DNA of 64,000 bases, taken from contig BSBN01000233.1 of assembly GCA_027924645.1 (NCBI GenBank), positions 4,482,501-4,546,500 of the forward strand, given 5' to 3'. The translations under genes were made by a program, and so were the position numbers. This DNA is from Cunninghamia lanceolata. Taxonomy: Eukaryota > Streptophyta > Pinopsida > Cupressales > Cupressaceae. Of this stretch, positions 21,661 to 33,404 are shown piece by piece. The notes under the pieces are model-generated. The model worked only from the letters and a program-made list of their open reading frames with translations, did not search any database and was not told where the DNA came from. The first letter of the stretch is position 1. Every line of letters begins with the position of its first letter.

Positions 21661-22979
21661 TCCGCTATCCCGTGACTACCATATTCCTGCAAAGTTTATT
21701 AAATGACACTACACTCCATTTGAGATTGCAAAATGTGGAGATACAGATGATACAGAACACATTCATCAGGTCACAGCTTCTATAGGTAATGTATGTAATA
21801 GAATGTGGAAGTATATGTAGGATGGGCGCACTTAGTCTTTCAAGGAAACATTTCACGGAAGATGGCAGTTACAACATATACCGATTACGGGGTAAGTATG
21901 GCATGATCGGTAGAGGAGGCCTTTGAGACATAAGCGCAGGTAATAGTAGAAGATAGTAGAGGAGTATCCCAATTGCCATATACAAGATGTTATTATCACT
22001 ATTTTAACGATTCTTAAAAGACGGTTGTTAAAATGTCAAAATGAAAGTTGTGAAAGGCAACATGCATTTAGGAAGGCATAGCTGCAGAAGTGCGAGAACC
22101 CAAACCCAAGTAAGCATGATTAATAGCTGGAAAGGTTCAGCACTTTGTGTGATTAGTGGAATATGATGATTTTTGGATACAAGATATAATGCTGCCCAAA
22201 AGAGAGCGAAGCCGCTGTGAAAAAGAAAATGGGAGGAATGCGAACTAAGCAGGGTAATAAGAAAATAATAGCAGCGATTGAATCAGGCACAAAGGGAACG
22301 TCTTCCATTATAGATGCCTATCAAAACACAAGATGACAGATTTCCAATCATGCATTACAACTAAAGACTTGGGTAAAACATGGTGGCACATTTAACAACA
22401 TTTTTTAAAATTTTTGCGGAGTATTTGTGTGCAACTAGATGCAGGGTTTTCATACTCAACCTGATATATCCGGTTATCTCTATTTTGCCCGCAATGTCCT
22501 GTGGTACCGAAATCCCCCTCAAAGTCCATCAACGTCCAAATCTCTGCATATCTTGTTAATAACAAATTCTTTGCAAATGCTTTGGTGGCGTGAAAGTTTG
22601 AACAAAGGAAGCAATACCATCAGTAAGGATTGGCAGAACATAAGCAGAGGAATAAAGAACACATTTTCGCTGCGCGAATGACATATATTTCTGCGGGTGA
22701 GTGCTTCAAGAATGCGAGTCTTACAATGGTTTGAAGAAGGCAGTGGAGTTGCACATAGAGAGCAAAGTGATCAATGCCTCTCTGATGCTACTATCTGCAC
22801 AGGGGCGGACTCTATATTCATAATAAATGCTATCATGGAGATTCATTTGAACTGACTAGATCAGCTCCCGAGATGATCCCACTTACTGTGTTATACTCAC
22901 ACATCAGCAAAGGCACCGGGCATGATCAATAAGACCCCAAATCGATTTGTATGCATTTCAACCGCTTGGTTCTCCCACA
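21661..22979. other. Gene-free interval
   Basis: No recognisable gene. A short open stretch at 22439-22681 has no familiar content. Probably retroelement leader or decayed sequence. Confidence 0.4.
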
Positions 22980-22990
22980 TGTTGAAACAT

Positions 22991-23061
22991 GGACCAGTTA
23001 GGACTCGAACCTAGGATCTTCCATTTGCTGTTGGAGTGCTCTACCACTGAGCTACTGGTCC
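22991..23061 (-). ncRNA. tRNA-like sequence in TRIM 3' LTR
   Basis: 71 nt with a 7-bp acceptor stem (GGACCAG/CTGGTCC), a 4-bp D stem (GCTC/GAGC), a consensus A box (TAGCTCAGTGG) and a B box (GGTTCGAGTCC). The anticodon-position bases are AGC (Ala-like), but the anticodon stem is poorly paired and position 33 is C, so it is unlikely to work in translation. The T stem has one mismatch here and is perfect in the other LTR. No CCA is encoded. Confidence 0.8.
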
Positions 23062-23156
23062 CTCTTGGACCAGTCCATTGTCGGTCCGGGTGTGGCTTAC
23101 ACCAACACCCCCCTTTAAGCCACACCTCTCGTGTGCTTGGGGCTCCTAGCCTGGCC

Positions 23157-23170
23157 TGGCTCTGATACCA
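23157..23170 (-). other. Primer binding site of the TRIM
   Basis: Minus strand reads TGGTATCAGAGCCA, a 14-base match to the complement of initiator Met tRNA, with no gap from the 5' LTR. Confidence 0.9.
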
Positions 23171-23181
23171 TGTTGAGACAT

Positions 23182-23252
23182 GGACCAGCTAGGACTCGAA
23201 CCTAGGACCTTCCATTTGCTGTTGGAGTGCTCTACCACTGAACTACTGGTCC
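23182..23252 (-). ncRNA. tRNA-like sequence in TRIM 5' LTR
   Basis: Same 71-nt structure as at 22991-23061 with a perfect T stem (CTAGG/CCTAG); the D stem carries one change (GTTC against GAGC). A and B boxes of a type 2 RNA polymerase III promoter are retained, so the LTR could be transcribed by polymerase III. Confidence 0.8.
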
Positions 23253-23298
23253 CTCTTGGACCAGTCTATCGTCGATCCTGGTGTGGCTTACACCAACA

Positions 23299-25300
23299 CC
23301 ACAGAGGATTGCAAGATCCTGTCAGATAAATCACGTTTTGTCATTGATATGAAAGAAGATGATCAGGAATGTCTATGTGCCTATATGAATATATGTGCTG
23401 TGCATCAATAGGCTCATGCTTCGATTCTAACAAGTTACGCCTCACTTATAGCAGTTGCGTGTGATTGCGCATGGATTTGATAAGTAATTCTATTCAAATG
23501 TTGTAAAAAAAAAACATGTTGGTAGGGACGATTGCAAGATATGACAGCGAATACACTGTTTCTTCATGGCAACTGTAAATGTGACCTATGAAAGCAAGAA
23601 GAATGTGAAAGAGACTTGGCAGCTGAGACATGGTTCATACAACGTATTTCAGATCTTAGGATGCGACGAAAGGGACAATTAACGAGTTTTCTCCAACGCG
23701 TGGAAGAATTTCAAAAAGCTTATTAATTGTTTCGACTACCTCAGAAAACGAAGCTCCGGAGTGCTACAAAGTTGAGAATAGTCCACCACCATGAAAGTGA
23801 CCCAGATGATATCAAGGGTATGATTGGCAATGTTTTGCTTTAAATTCCACGAAGGAGCTACAAATATGAAAGGGATGTTTTCACCAACTGGGATACTTTG
23901 AGGATTTTGTGTGATCTTTGACATATGCCTCTTCATGATTCGGAGTAAGTAATAGAGCTCTGAACGTGAGTTATTGTTGTTGGAGAGAAATGTTTGATTA
24001 TTAGTAACAAAGGACATAGCTTGACAGGTTTTGGGCAAAAATCTATTTGTGTATGAGAGGCACGAAGTTGAAGATGCTAGCACTACATCAGAAAATGTTG
24101 TAGCTGAATTATCTCGAGGAGAGTTTGGAGACCCCAATCAGTCCTCGAAGGTGCCTGATGGTTATTTAGATAAGTTATGAGCTAACTGTCAAGGAATGTG
24201 TTTACAGTATTTATATGAAGCAGGCAGTTTTAACTACAAAGTATCAAACAAAACTTTAATGCAAGAATTTGAAAAGCAGTACCTAAGTAACAAATCAAGT
24301 AGAACTAATCAATTATGGAATGAGCAACACAAATTAATGCCAGAGGATGCCCTTTGCAACTACATTCTACCTAGCATGGTTTAAGAACAACAACAGATGG
24401 CAATTGAAGACGGGAAATTCCTTTATGACATAAAGTTTGAACTGCTACATGGATTTTAGGATTGGCAAGTACCATACAAACAACCAGACCAGGATGGATA
24501 GTTTCTTATGCTTATAGGAGAAAATGAAGAAACCCTCACAGAGGGGAAGATTGTACAAGCAACTGTCCATAGAATCCCAGATCAACATGGAATCAAGCAT
24601 AACAGGAAGGATTGTAAAGATTGATCCTTCTGATGATACATGTATAAAAGACCACAGAAGGTAGCATTCTTACCTATTGAGTGAAAAGCATACGGAAAGA
24701 AAGATACCTGGTTGAGTTGACATGCAAACCGATTGAGTTGGGGAGTAATCCATGGCAAAGTCGATGGGATGGGGATTGCTATTATGTAAAAGGTGAATGC
24801 ATTTTGTAAAAAGGGAACAAGAGAAAGCATGGAAAGAAAAGGACTATTCAAATTCCTTTTGGGAACATTGTCGAGAAGATGGATGACCGTCAGAATGCTA
24901 GTACATTTGAAACCGATAACAAGGAAGTATATCTTGTTTAAGGTTGATATTGAAGAGTTTAGATTGGCTCAAATATGTGGTTTGAACATCATTATGTTTG
25001 AAACAGTTAAGTCTTATTTAAAATTTTTGTGCTTAAATAGATTATGTTTATAAAAATCATTCATCATGTGTTCTCTATCCTTGCAGACTGAACGATGCAA
25101 ACTAGATGATGTAGCGCATAGTGGATGTGTCATGGAGAACACTGAATCAAGGAAGCTGACATACCAGCCATCAAGAGTTTTAACTAAAGTCTTTCAGGAT
25201 CTTGAATCCAATGAACACATGCAGAAAATGAAGAGAACTAAACAAGTCAGAGATTGCAAGGAATGGGCATAGTTCTAAGTTTACTTCCATCCCTATTTGC
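23299..25300. other. Decayed sequence with short open stretches
   Basis: Plus-strand stretches at 24196-24384, 24793-25053 and 25066-25272 have protein-like composition (QYLSNKSSRTNQLWNEQHK, KVFQDLESNEHMQKMKRTKQ) but different frames and frequent stops. No domain recognised. They may be remnants of a retroelement gene. Confidence 0.25.
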
Positions 25301-26330
25301 ACCTGTCCTAATCATCAAAAGTCAATTCGACAAGTATCCAACTGAACATGTCTTCATCAAAAAGTGTCACCCAGCATAAAGAATCCCATCAGTCCACATC
25401 ATCACAATCTTTCATGCATCATGTGAGCTTTCATTGACTTCCTTCCACCTTGGAAATTGACTTTTCATCATGTACAACCAAATGGGTATCTATTTTGTCC
25501 AAGTTCAATGTATCTAGGGGTTGTTTTTTGTCTTTTTCATAAGAGACAAAATGTAATCTAGGATTGTTATGAGCTATCATAAATGTATTTAATGATGTAA
25601 ATATAGACCATTAGTGTTGAGTTAATCTCCACCGTCCATTCAAAAGTTTGGTATGGCTCCTATCCTATATAAAGGGTTGCCATTTCCATTGTTAAGAGGA
25701 GGACTGCTGATGCCGAATTGTTGACACTATGTCATTTGAAGTTAATACAAAGCAAGTTTCTACAATTCTCTTGAGAATTTGTCTATTATTTTTTCTTATC
25801 TAGTTTTCATGGTTCACTTCTTGATCTCCAATAGTTAATGACTTGTGCTTTTGCAATATTCATGGTTTTTTGAAGGTATCTGATGAATGTTCTCAGTCCA
25901 TTCTTTTAGTTATTTGTTGATGTAGGTAACTATAAAAAGTTAGTCTAGGATGCTCAGTTGTGCTTAGTTCAATTGCATTTCATAAATTAAATAGCGCTTT
26001 TTAGTTGGGTATTTGATGAATGAATGTAATCTAAAAATTTTTCAATTTCCATTGAAGATAGCATCATTTTCTGTAGTGCTGTAACATCCATTTTTAGTTT
26101 GGTAACTCAAAAAACTGGTTAAATTTTAGAACATTTGTCTACCTAAAGCAGTCCATGTATTGTGAATGTTACCTAGGATTTCTCTAAAACCCTATTTCCT
26201 TTTGCATTTTCTTTGAAAACAATTGTTAGCTTAGGTATTTAACAACATTTTACATCGTTTGATCAACTGAAATCATAAAGGGTTTGCATGAAGCATTGTC
26301 CAAGTTGTTTAAATCTATCCAATGCATGTA
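25301..26330 (+). other. LTR-like promoter region with TATA box
   Basis: TATATAAA at 25666-25673, preceded by CCACCGTCCATT and followed by GGGTTGCC, looks like the U3/R part of a plant LTR. No matching second copy or clear ends were found. Confidence 0.35.
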
Positions 26331-29220
26331 AGACCCCTTGTTGGCACAGCTAGTCATTCGAACTGAGCCATTCTAAGCAAGATAAGACCTAGCTATAGAA
26401 ACCTTGGAGTAGTCTTGCCTAGGGTAGGATACTTTTCAAGAGGTGTGATACCAACAATCATACCTGTGTTGTTGAGTGCAAAAACACCCTTCAACAGTTA
26501 ACTTCTACCATGTTTTTGATCTCCATAGAACTTACTTTTTTTAACCTCTCTTAAGTGTATTATTTCCATTCATGTTACTTTCACATGCAATATTTATTTG
26601 TCCTATTCTATCTCAATTCTTTTCCTCTTTTGTTTTGCAACCTAGTGCTTTCCCAATTTGTGCCTCCATCTTCTTTACATTTTCCTTCATCATTACCCTC
26701 CTATCTAGGTAATTACCCCATACTAGTTAATTATTCACCATCTCTTCTTGAATTATGCACCTATGGGTCCACTTGAAGCTGAGCCGCTACCATAATGTTT
26801 ATCCTCATGTTGCTTTACCTCTCTAATGACTTCAATTTTTCCTAATTTTGTTGTTGTCAATCTAGAGCTCAAAATCACAACTATCTAGGAAATAAATGAC
26901 TTGCAAAAACTATAATCTCAACTTATAGACTAGGTTTAACCCTTCATGTTGTATATTTTTTTCTATAGGTAACCTTGCTAAGGTGGCACAAATATATCTC
27001 CACATCCCTTCCTAGACAATACATCCTCTTGTCATTGTTTGTTATACATTTAAGCTAATTTCTTATTTGAGGTTTACTTAAGTTAGTTTTGTTAGTTTTG
27101 ATTTCCCCATTTGAAAATAGAAGCAAACAGTGATAGGGTTCATATGGCTTTGTATGCCATTGGCAAACTTTAAGTATTTGGTTTTCACCATTGAAAAAGG
27201 GTTGACAGGTTAGAGTCTATTTGGTAAAACCTTGCAAGTTGAAAAGATGAGATTTATTGATGTATTAAGACCGCTTAGGGTCTATAGAAAGGGTGATTCC
27301 ATAGGGGGAATTGGCCCAACATACTAGGTTGACCCAATATGGGATGATTCAACATGCTTGGTCAAACCCAAAGAGAATCGAACATGTTTTGGTGCCTTTT
27401 ATAGTATCGCGAGGTCATATATACTAGCATGACAATCTTACTGTTGGAAAACTATTTCATTAAAGACCATATTTTACAATCAGATGTGATAAAAAAATAA
27501 TATTAAACTAATCAAACTTAGTCAAATGATTGTAGTGATATGATATATGCTTTGTTTAAAAAAGAGATAAACATAGTTGAGAAACAAGATATAGTTTGAA
27601 AAGAATAGTTTAATGTTATAAGAAATCTCTGCTTCTATGCAGTATAAATTTAGTAATTAGTTGTTCATACAGTTATAAAAATGTGAGAAAATTCTGTGTA
27701 TCTTTTACTTTATTAGCATGATGTTATTATTATTATGCAACTACACATAAATTTTTTTAATGTATAATAGAGTTATACATTTACAGTTAGATGTATAAGT
27801 TGTTAAAGCATGAATGAAGTATTGATTTATTTTAAAAGAGAATATGTATATCTTTCAAGAAATACAGTTATATATTACTCTATGTCTCAATTAGCAAAAT
27901 AAATATGAAAATTATAGAAGCTATGTGTAGATAACAAAATACAGAAATGTGTTCTTTCTATTTAAAGGCATGTTGAAAAGAATTATAAATGAAGATTTTT
28001 AGATGTAGGATCATCTATTCTTCCGCAATATACATCTATATGTACTTGTGTTTTCGTATAGTGAAGTCATCACTTGAGTGAAAGAAGACATAGAAATTCA
28101 GAATAGAAACATAGGAAAACTCTATAGACAAGATTGAGAAAGAGGCGGTTGTGATAGATCGACACATGTCTAATATGGATTATGTTTTATATATGAATCT
28201 TTGGCCAAAGTAATGCATTGACTGTGTGCATTATCGAATCACTATGTCTTGGATTACATTTTAGTCAGAATTTTATACCCAATTTAAATTATTCTTTAGT
28301 TGTATAACTGATTGCATGTAAAAGTGCATAGTAACTTTACTAAAAGTTTGGATAAATGAAATGGAGGAATTGGGTTCAATTTATAGACTCATGAGAGAGA
28401 AGATCAATGGTATAGAAAGAATAAGAAGATCAACGGTATAGAAGACTTGAGAGGATGTGCATGAATAGAAAGAAGAGAAGTGTCATAGAAAAGGATATTT
28501 TGTTTGAGTTAATGCTTTCTTTTATAAAGATAAGATATGCTTTCATAAATTAGGAAGTTTTTTTCTAATTTAAGAGTTATTGATAAAAAAAAAGGTTGAT
28601 TGAGTTAGTTAACTCAACTTGTGATTTCCTTTTGCATGATTTTGAGATAAATTAAATAATAAATTATTTAATTTTGTGTGCATGAAGAAAAAAATTATTT
28701 TTAGAAGATTTGGAAGATTTTTGAAGAATTTGAAGATAATAAATCAAATTAAATAAATAAACTAAAATATTTGATTTTATTTTATTTTTAGAGATTGAGA
28801 GAATTTAAATAAATTTGGTTGATTTATTTAAATTTGAAGGAAGAATTCACTTAATTAAATAATTAAAAATTATTTAATTGTTTGGAAGAATTTAATTAAA
28901 TAAAGAATTTTATTTAATTCTGACTATTTTGATATTTAATTAATTTAGAGGAATATGAATCGAATAAATAAATTGATTTATTTAGAGAACATGATTTTAA
29001 TTATTTTAATTAATGTAATATTGTGGTTTAGTAATATTTTTTCTAAAGATAAAGAATTGTTTATCATTTTAAATTTGTAACTATTATATTTATAGAACTA
29101 AATTTATAAGGAAAAATTTATGTGAACTCATTTTGAAATGTCTTAGGTAAATAAAATTAAATCTCAAAAATAATTTAATTTGGTAAAAATAAAATAGCAC
29201 TAAAATATTTACATTAAATA
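26331..29220. other. AT-rich gene-free interval
   Basis: No gene, RNA or complete element recognised. Base composition becomes increasingly AT-rich after 27400, with many AAATAAAT runs near 28640-29000. Confidence 0.5.
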
Positions 29221-29224
29221 TAAG

Positions 29225-29585
29225 AGAATTTTACTACTTTCATTTATTTTATTTACCTACTCAGCTAATGCATGTCATTGTAGGTAGGCATTGGGTTTAA
29301 GGTGTGTATATATATAATTTAAAAATTCATATATTGTGAGGTCAAATGGTCTTTAGAGGTAAATAAAAATTCTTTACACGACAAGAAAACAATTAAATAC
29401 AAGCAAAGTGACAAAATACTTTTAAACTCTTGTCACTATTATTTTATAAAAAAATTATTAGGGTGTATATTTAATATAATAGAAAGTCTATATATTAAAT
29501 ATTCAATGTTCATATTTCCACTTAAAATTGTATATGAATTTTCAAAATTAAATATTAAATATTTAAATAATATAATAATAATGAT
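29225..29585 (+). repeat. Direct repeat, left copy
   Basis: About 360 bp of AT-rich DNA matching 30545-30925. Shared landmarks are TTTACCTACTCARCTAATG, TGTAGGTAGGCATT, GTGAGGTCAAATGGTC and ATATTCAATGTTCATATTT. The order is the same, with indels. Confidence 0.75.
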
Positions 29586-30544
29586 TAAATAATTAATTAA
29601 TGTATATTTTTTTATTTCTATTTTATTAAAGAATTTTTTTTTAAAAAATGTAGTTTTAATTACCTATTATATTTTTAATGAAATGTGAATATTAAAACAT
29701 ATATTATTTGTAAAAAAAATGTATTTACAATATTGTCACTTTGTTAAATGCTTTTATTCTTTATTCCGTATTTGCCTTATCTTGTAAGATTTATCTTTGC
29801 TTACATAAGATTTTTCTAAAGATTGGTATTTTAAGATTTTTTAATATGTTTTTATCTTTTATTTCATAGTTAATTTGCTGTTGTTTTGGAAATTTAACTT
29901 CTTGGGATTTTTCACTATTGTTTTATAAAAAAATTATTAGGGTTCAAATTTGACACTAATATAATGGCCCTCTCTACACCTAATATCCAACAATATATTT
30001 ATTTACTTTTTGATAACAAATACCCCATTATGGACTAACATACTATGATATTTCCTATTTAGTGTTGTCATTGGATGGATATTACATAGTTAAATCTTGA
30101 TAAATCATTATAAGATTTGATATGTAACTATGAAAATATTATTTTGACTTAACTGATGTATACTAGTCATTGTCTTGTTGTACATGACATATATATTTTG
30201 GTTGCACTTTAGGAAAATATAGAGCGAACAAATTATCGGTTGGTATGTTGTGTTGAGGAAAGACATGATTTTTTAGAACACACCATCTAAATGGTGATAA
30301 TTTTGATCATCTAATAGTTTATATGGTTATTGTACAAGTATTTTATAAGGAATAATGGTTTTCCTAAATTCAAATATTATGATATGTGTATAAGAGGATT
30401 TTGCACAACTCATATTTGATTTTAACAACAAATGGATAAGGTGAGATACCAAGGGAAGTTTTTGTTGACAATACAAGTCAATTATAGATATATTATGAAA
30501 GAAAGAGGAAGATTATAGTTGAATTCTTAATCTTTATTTTTTGA

Positions 30545-30925
30545 GTACTACTTTCATTTATTTATTTACCTACTCAACTAATGCATGTCATTGTAGGTAG
30601 GCATTAGATGGGGTTTAAGGTATTGATATAAATATATATTTTACTTAAAACTTCATATAATGTGAGGTCAAATGGTCCTCAAACTTAACATGCTGAGGTC
30701 AAATGATCTTCAAACTTAACATGCTAAATAAAAATTCTGTAAATAACAAGAAAACAATTAAATATAAGGAAAGTGACAAAATAGTCTTTAAACTCTTGTA
30801 TATTTAATGTAATAGGAAGTTGTTTCCTATGTATTAAATATTCAATGTTCATATTTTCACTTAAAAATTAAATATGAATTTTCAAAATTAAATATTAAAT
30901 ATTTAAATAATATAATAATAATGAT
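30545..30925 (+). repeat. Direct repeat, right copy
   Basis: Partner of 29225-29585, about 1.3 kb downstream. It contains an extra 31-bp tandem duplication (TGAGGTCAAATGRTCYTCAA..., 30663-30693 and 30694-30724). The pair could be LTRs of an old non-autonomous element or a local duplication; no primer or polypurine site was found. Confidence 0.75.
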
Positions 30926-31536
30926 TATAATGATTGAAGAATTAATTAATGTAATAATACTAATACTTTTATAATTTAAAATGCATTTAAATATTGTAAG
31001 TTTGAAGAATAAAGTAAAAAGTGTAATAAATTTCATGATACTGTAGATTTTAAACTTTTGACTAAATAAAATTGAAATCGTAAATTTTAAACTCTTGACT
31101 AAATAAAATTGAAATCCCTAAAATAATCTAATTGTATAAAATAAAATGTGTAGAACCCTAAAAACTAAATTAAAATTAAACCAAAATTCTCTCTGCATTT
31201 ATAGTTTTTTGTTGCACTCTCCAATAATCCAGATAGTAATAAATATATTTTAACATTTAATTAGAAATATCTTGTATTAAAATTGAAATTTTCACAATTT
31301 AAACACAAAAACATTTAAAACTAACATATCTATATTTAAAAAATATATTTTAAATACCGCAGAGATATCCTTTTAGAGGTGTCTATTTTAATCAATTTAC
31401 CACATATAGATGGAATAAGTGCCTCAAGAATATCTATGGACCTATTTTAAATATATTTTTTAAATGTAGATATGCTAATGTTTTATTTAAAAAAGAACTT
31501 TCGCCCTAAATTTTTATCCCGTAGGCAACCATGTGA

Positions 31537-31650
31537 TTTGGCACTTCGTCCTGGCACACGTTTGTGGGGTCCAAGTCCAACTTATGTGCAAGCTGAGCAT
31601 TTCCTAGGTTTGGGTGTACCAATTTCGAAACATCCTGCAAATTTTGTAAC
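31537..31650 (+). pseudogene. Cytochrome P450 exon 1 remnant (CYP85 clan)
   Basis: Reads LRPGTRLWGP, then YVQAEHFLGLGVPISKH, matching the proline-rich hinge and following segment just before the RYGKIF exon in plant CYP90/CYP724-like enzymes. It is shorter than expected between the two motifs, so part is deleted. A good 5' splice site is not obvious. Confidence 0.55.
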
Positions 31651-31878
31651 CATGTCAAGACTTTAAGTACAATTATTAAATTGAACAAGAAACTTGCATG
31701 ACAAAATATGCAATTAGTTTTGTGAAATGCTTTCAATGAAGGGCCTTATAAATAAATTAAGACCCGTTTGAAATTGAGTAACTACTGTGAGAGACAGGGA
31801 TGAATTATGGTATTTTGGAAATTTTTTGGACCCAAAATTTTCTGTTGTTGGTAGTTGTTGATTTCTATTGAATAACAG

Positions 31879-32210
31879 GTATGGAAAGATCTTCTCAATC
31901 AGGCTCTTTGGAAGACCAACTATAATGTCTGCAGATCCAAGTTTCAACAGATGTATCTTACAAAATAAGGGCATGCTGTTCAGGGCAGGTTATCCAAAAT
32001 CTTTTAGAGGCTTGGTAGGAAAGAAAGGTTCGATTGCTATACATGGAGACCTTCGCAGGAAACTTCATGGCATTGCCATAAATCTCATGACTTCTGAGAA
32101 GTTGAAAAAACAAGTTCATCACAGATAGTTAAATCGTTCTACAAAGGACAATGTATACATGGAAGAACAGAAAGATAAGAGACATCAAATTTCTACAGTC
32201 TATAATGATT
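31879..32210 (+). pseudogene. Cytochrome P450 exon 2 (CYP90/CYP724-like), frameshifted
   Basis: Preceded by an AG acceptor in AATAACAG, the exon reads YGKIFSIRLFGRPTIMSADP, then ILQNKGMLFRAGYPKSFRGL and GDLRRKLHGIAINLMTSEKL. These are hallmarks of the N-terminal part of CYP85-clan steroid and terpenoid hydroxylases, which are membrane-bound haem mono-oxygenases of the endoplasmic reticulum. TAG at 32126-32128 ends the frame, but P450-like sequence continues in the next frame (IVLQRTMYTWKNRKI) to about 32205, with a further stop. Partner exon: 42967-43082. CYP90 and CYP724 make brassinosteroids; the exact family is not certain. Confidence 0.8.
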
Positions 32211-32387
32211 GCAGTTAGATACTTCAGGATTTAACTGTGTACAAGTTTATACCTCAACATTTCAGATCACACTCTATGATCCATTTCTCTTCTCTTGCTA
32301 TTTCTCTTGATGATGGATTATGGAATGTGATCCGAAATATTGAACTATAAACTTGCACACAGTTAAATCCTGAAATATCTAACTGCA
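32210..32387. mobile_element. Short foldback element related to the Penelope-like ends
   Basis: About 178 bp, nearly palindromic. The left arm starts TGCAGTTAGATACTTCAGG and the right arm is its complement with few changes. Arm sequence (TTCAGGATTTAACTGTG, CCTCAACATTTCAGATCACA, ATGATCCAT) matches the terminal repeats of the Penelope-like element at 32910-33069. The right arm keeps TGATGA...GAAA, a hammerhead-like core. It interrupts the end of P450 exon 2. Confidence 0.7.
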
Positions 32388-32909
32388 GGATAGAAAGATG
32401 TTTTTTTTTAAATTAAAATGAGTACAAAAAGGCAAGTATACTACATTTGTTTTTCTCTCTTTTCTGTTTTATACAGATAAGAGCATATAAGCAAAGAATG
32501 ATACATATAGCTAACTTACAATCTAAGAGTTTTAGCTGCATGAAATCATTGCTTAATTTGTTCTAACTGGTTCTCAACACTAAAGGTGTGCACACTATGC
32601 AGCTAGCGCAAATCAACTTCTGGGTATTCCACAGAGGACGAAATAAATTAAATGGCTCTTATGTTCTGTGTTTCTTAGAAGGTATTATATCCTTTTCAAA
32701 TAAAAATTACCAAGATTTTATATTTGAAAGCAATAGAGGTTATAACTCATTACATTCATCAATTTGAGCTGAACTCTTCTATTTAAGAAGTAATTCCTAC
32801 TTATCTTCCTAACCGGTATTTTGTTGGCTTACTGGATTATTAAATAACGAGGGTTTTGATAAACAAGACATGTGAAATAATTAATAGACATTAGATTTCC
32901 ATAGGATTA

Positions 32910-33069
32910 TTGTATCAGAATGTTTCAGGATTTAATTATGTGAATTTTTTTTCCTCAACTTTTCACATCACACTCCATGATCCATCATCAGGAAAAAACA
33001 AGATTAGAACTGAAAAGTTTGCAGACCTCGGTGGGTTAAATAGAAAGAGTGAGAGGGATTGGCTTAGGG
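32910..33069 (-). repeat. Penelope-like terminal inverted repeat, left
   Basis: 160 bp matching the complement of 42703-42869 closely. Contains the hammerhead-like motif at 32949-32998. Confidence 0.85.
32949..32998 (-). ncRNA. Hammerhead-ribozyme-like motif, left end
   Basis: The minus strand reads CTGATGA (32991-32985), a stem II with a 7-nt loop (GATCA...TGAT), then GAAA, AGTT and GAGGAAAA. The segment before CTGATGA (TTTTTTC) can pair with GAGGAAA as stem I using G-U pairs. Stem II is imperfect at its base. Same strand as the reverse transcriptase. Hammerheads are known in Penelope-like elements. Confidence 0.55.
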
Positions 33070-33399
33070 ATTGCAAATGATGGGATACGGTTCCTCAAAT
33101 TGGAGATGGGTTTGAAAGTGCATTGGAGGCCCTTTTTAAGAAGAATGTTGAGAATTTTGTTGGAAAGGCCTTCAATGTAGGGGAGGGTAGCAATAGGGAG
33201 GTTAGGAGTGTTGACATCTTTAGGCTTGGAACTTAGGCGAGACTTGGCTTGCTTGAAAGTTCTAAGAATGTGTTTCCTCTTGTAACTATTTAATTCAAAA
33301 ACTTTGGCAAGGTGGGAAAGTTCTTGGTCTATGTTTTCGGCATCACAAATACAAAGAGCTCTAGTGGTTAAAGTTTTAAGGATACTAGTTTTTTGGGTG
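33036..33399 (-). pseudogene. Penelope-like reverse transcriptase, C-terminal part
   Basis: Reads HPTQKTSILKTLTTRAL at the insertion junction, then the helical thumb and linker (ELSHLAKVFELNSYKRKHI, LPYIEGLSNKILNILLKKG), and stops at RNRIPS, exactly where the endonuclease should begin. Upstream part is at 40918-41606 across copy B. The TSD GGATG (33400-33404) abuts it. Confidence 0.8.
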
Positions 33400-33404
33400 G
33401 GATG

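Larger units (their letters stand above)
22980..23298 (-). mobile_element. TRIM element whose LTRs carry a tRNA-like gene
   Basis: Complete 319-bp miniature LTR element read on the minus strand. LTRs are 128 bp each (23298-23171 and 23107-22980), start TGTTGGTGTAAG and end CAACA, and differ at 8 positions. The target duplication CCACA lies at 22975-22979 and 23299-23303. The 63-bp interior starts with the primer site TGGTATCAGAGCCA directly against the 5' LTR and ends with AAAGGGGGG against the 3' LTR. There is no coding capacity. Each LTR holds a 71-nt tRNA-like sequence in the element's own orientation. TRIMs are known non-autonomous LTR elements; one family (Cassandra) carries 5S rRNA in its LTR, and this one has a tRNA in the same role. 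Confidence 0.93.

Noticed and set aside
22991..23252. Two functional nuclear tRNA-Ala genes
   Set aside because: They are parts of 128-bp LTRs, the anticodon stem is mispaired and the base before the anticodon is C instead of U.
23736..24137. 133-codon minus-strand frame
   Set aside because: Composition is Ser/Asn-rich without recognisable motif; no support beyond openness.
26555..26776. Short hydrophobic open frame, possible membrane peptide
   Set aside because: T-rich low-complexity translation with no start context or homologous motif.
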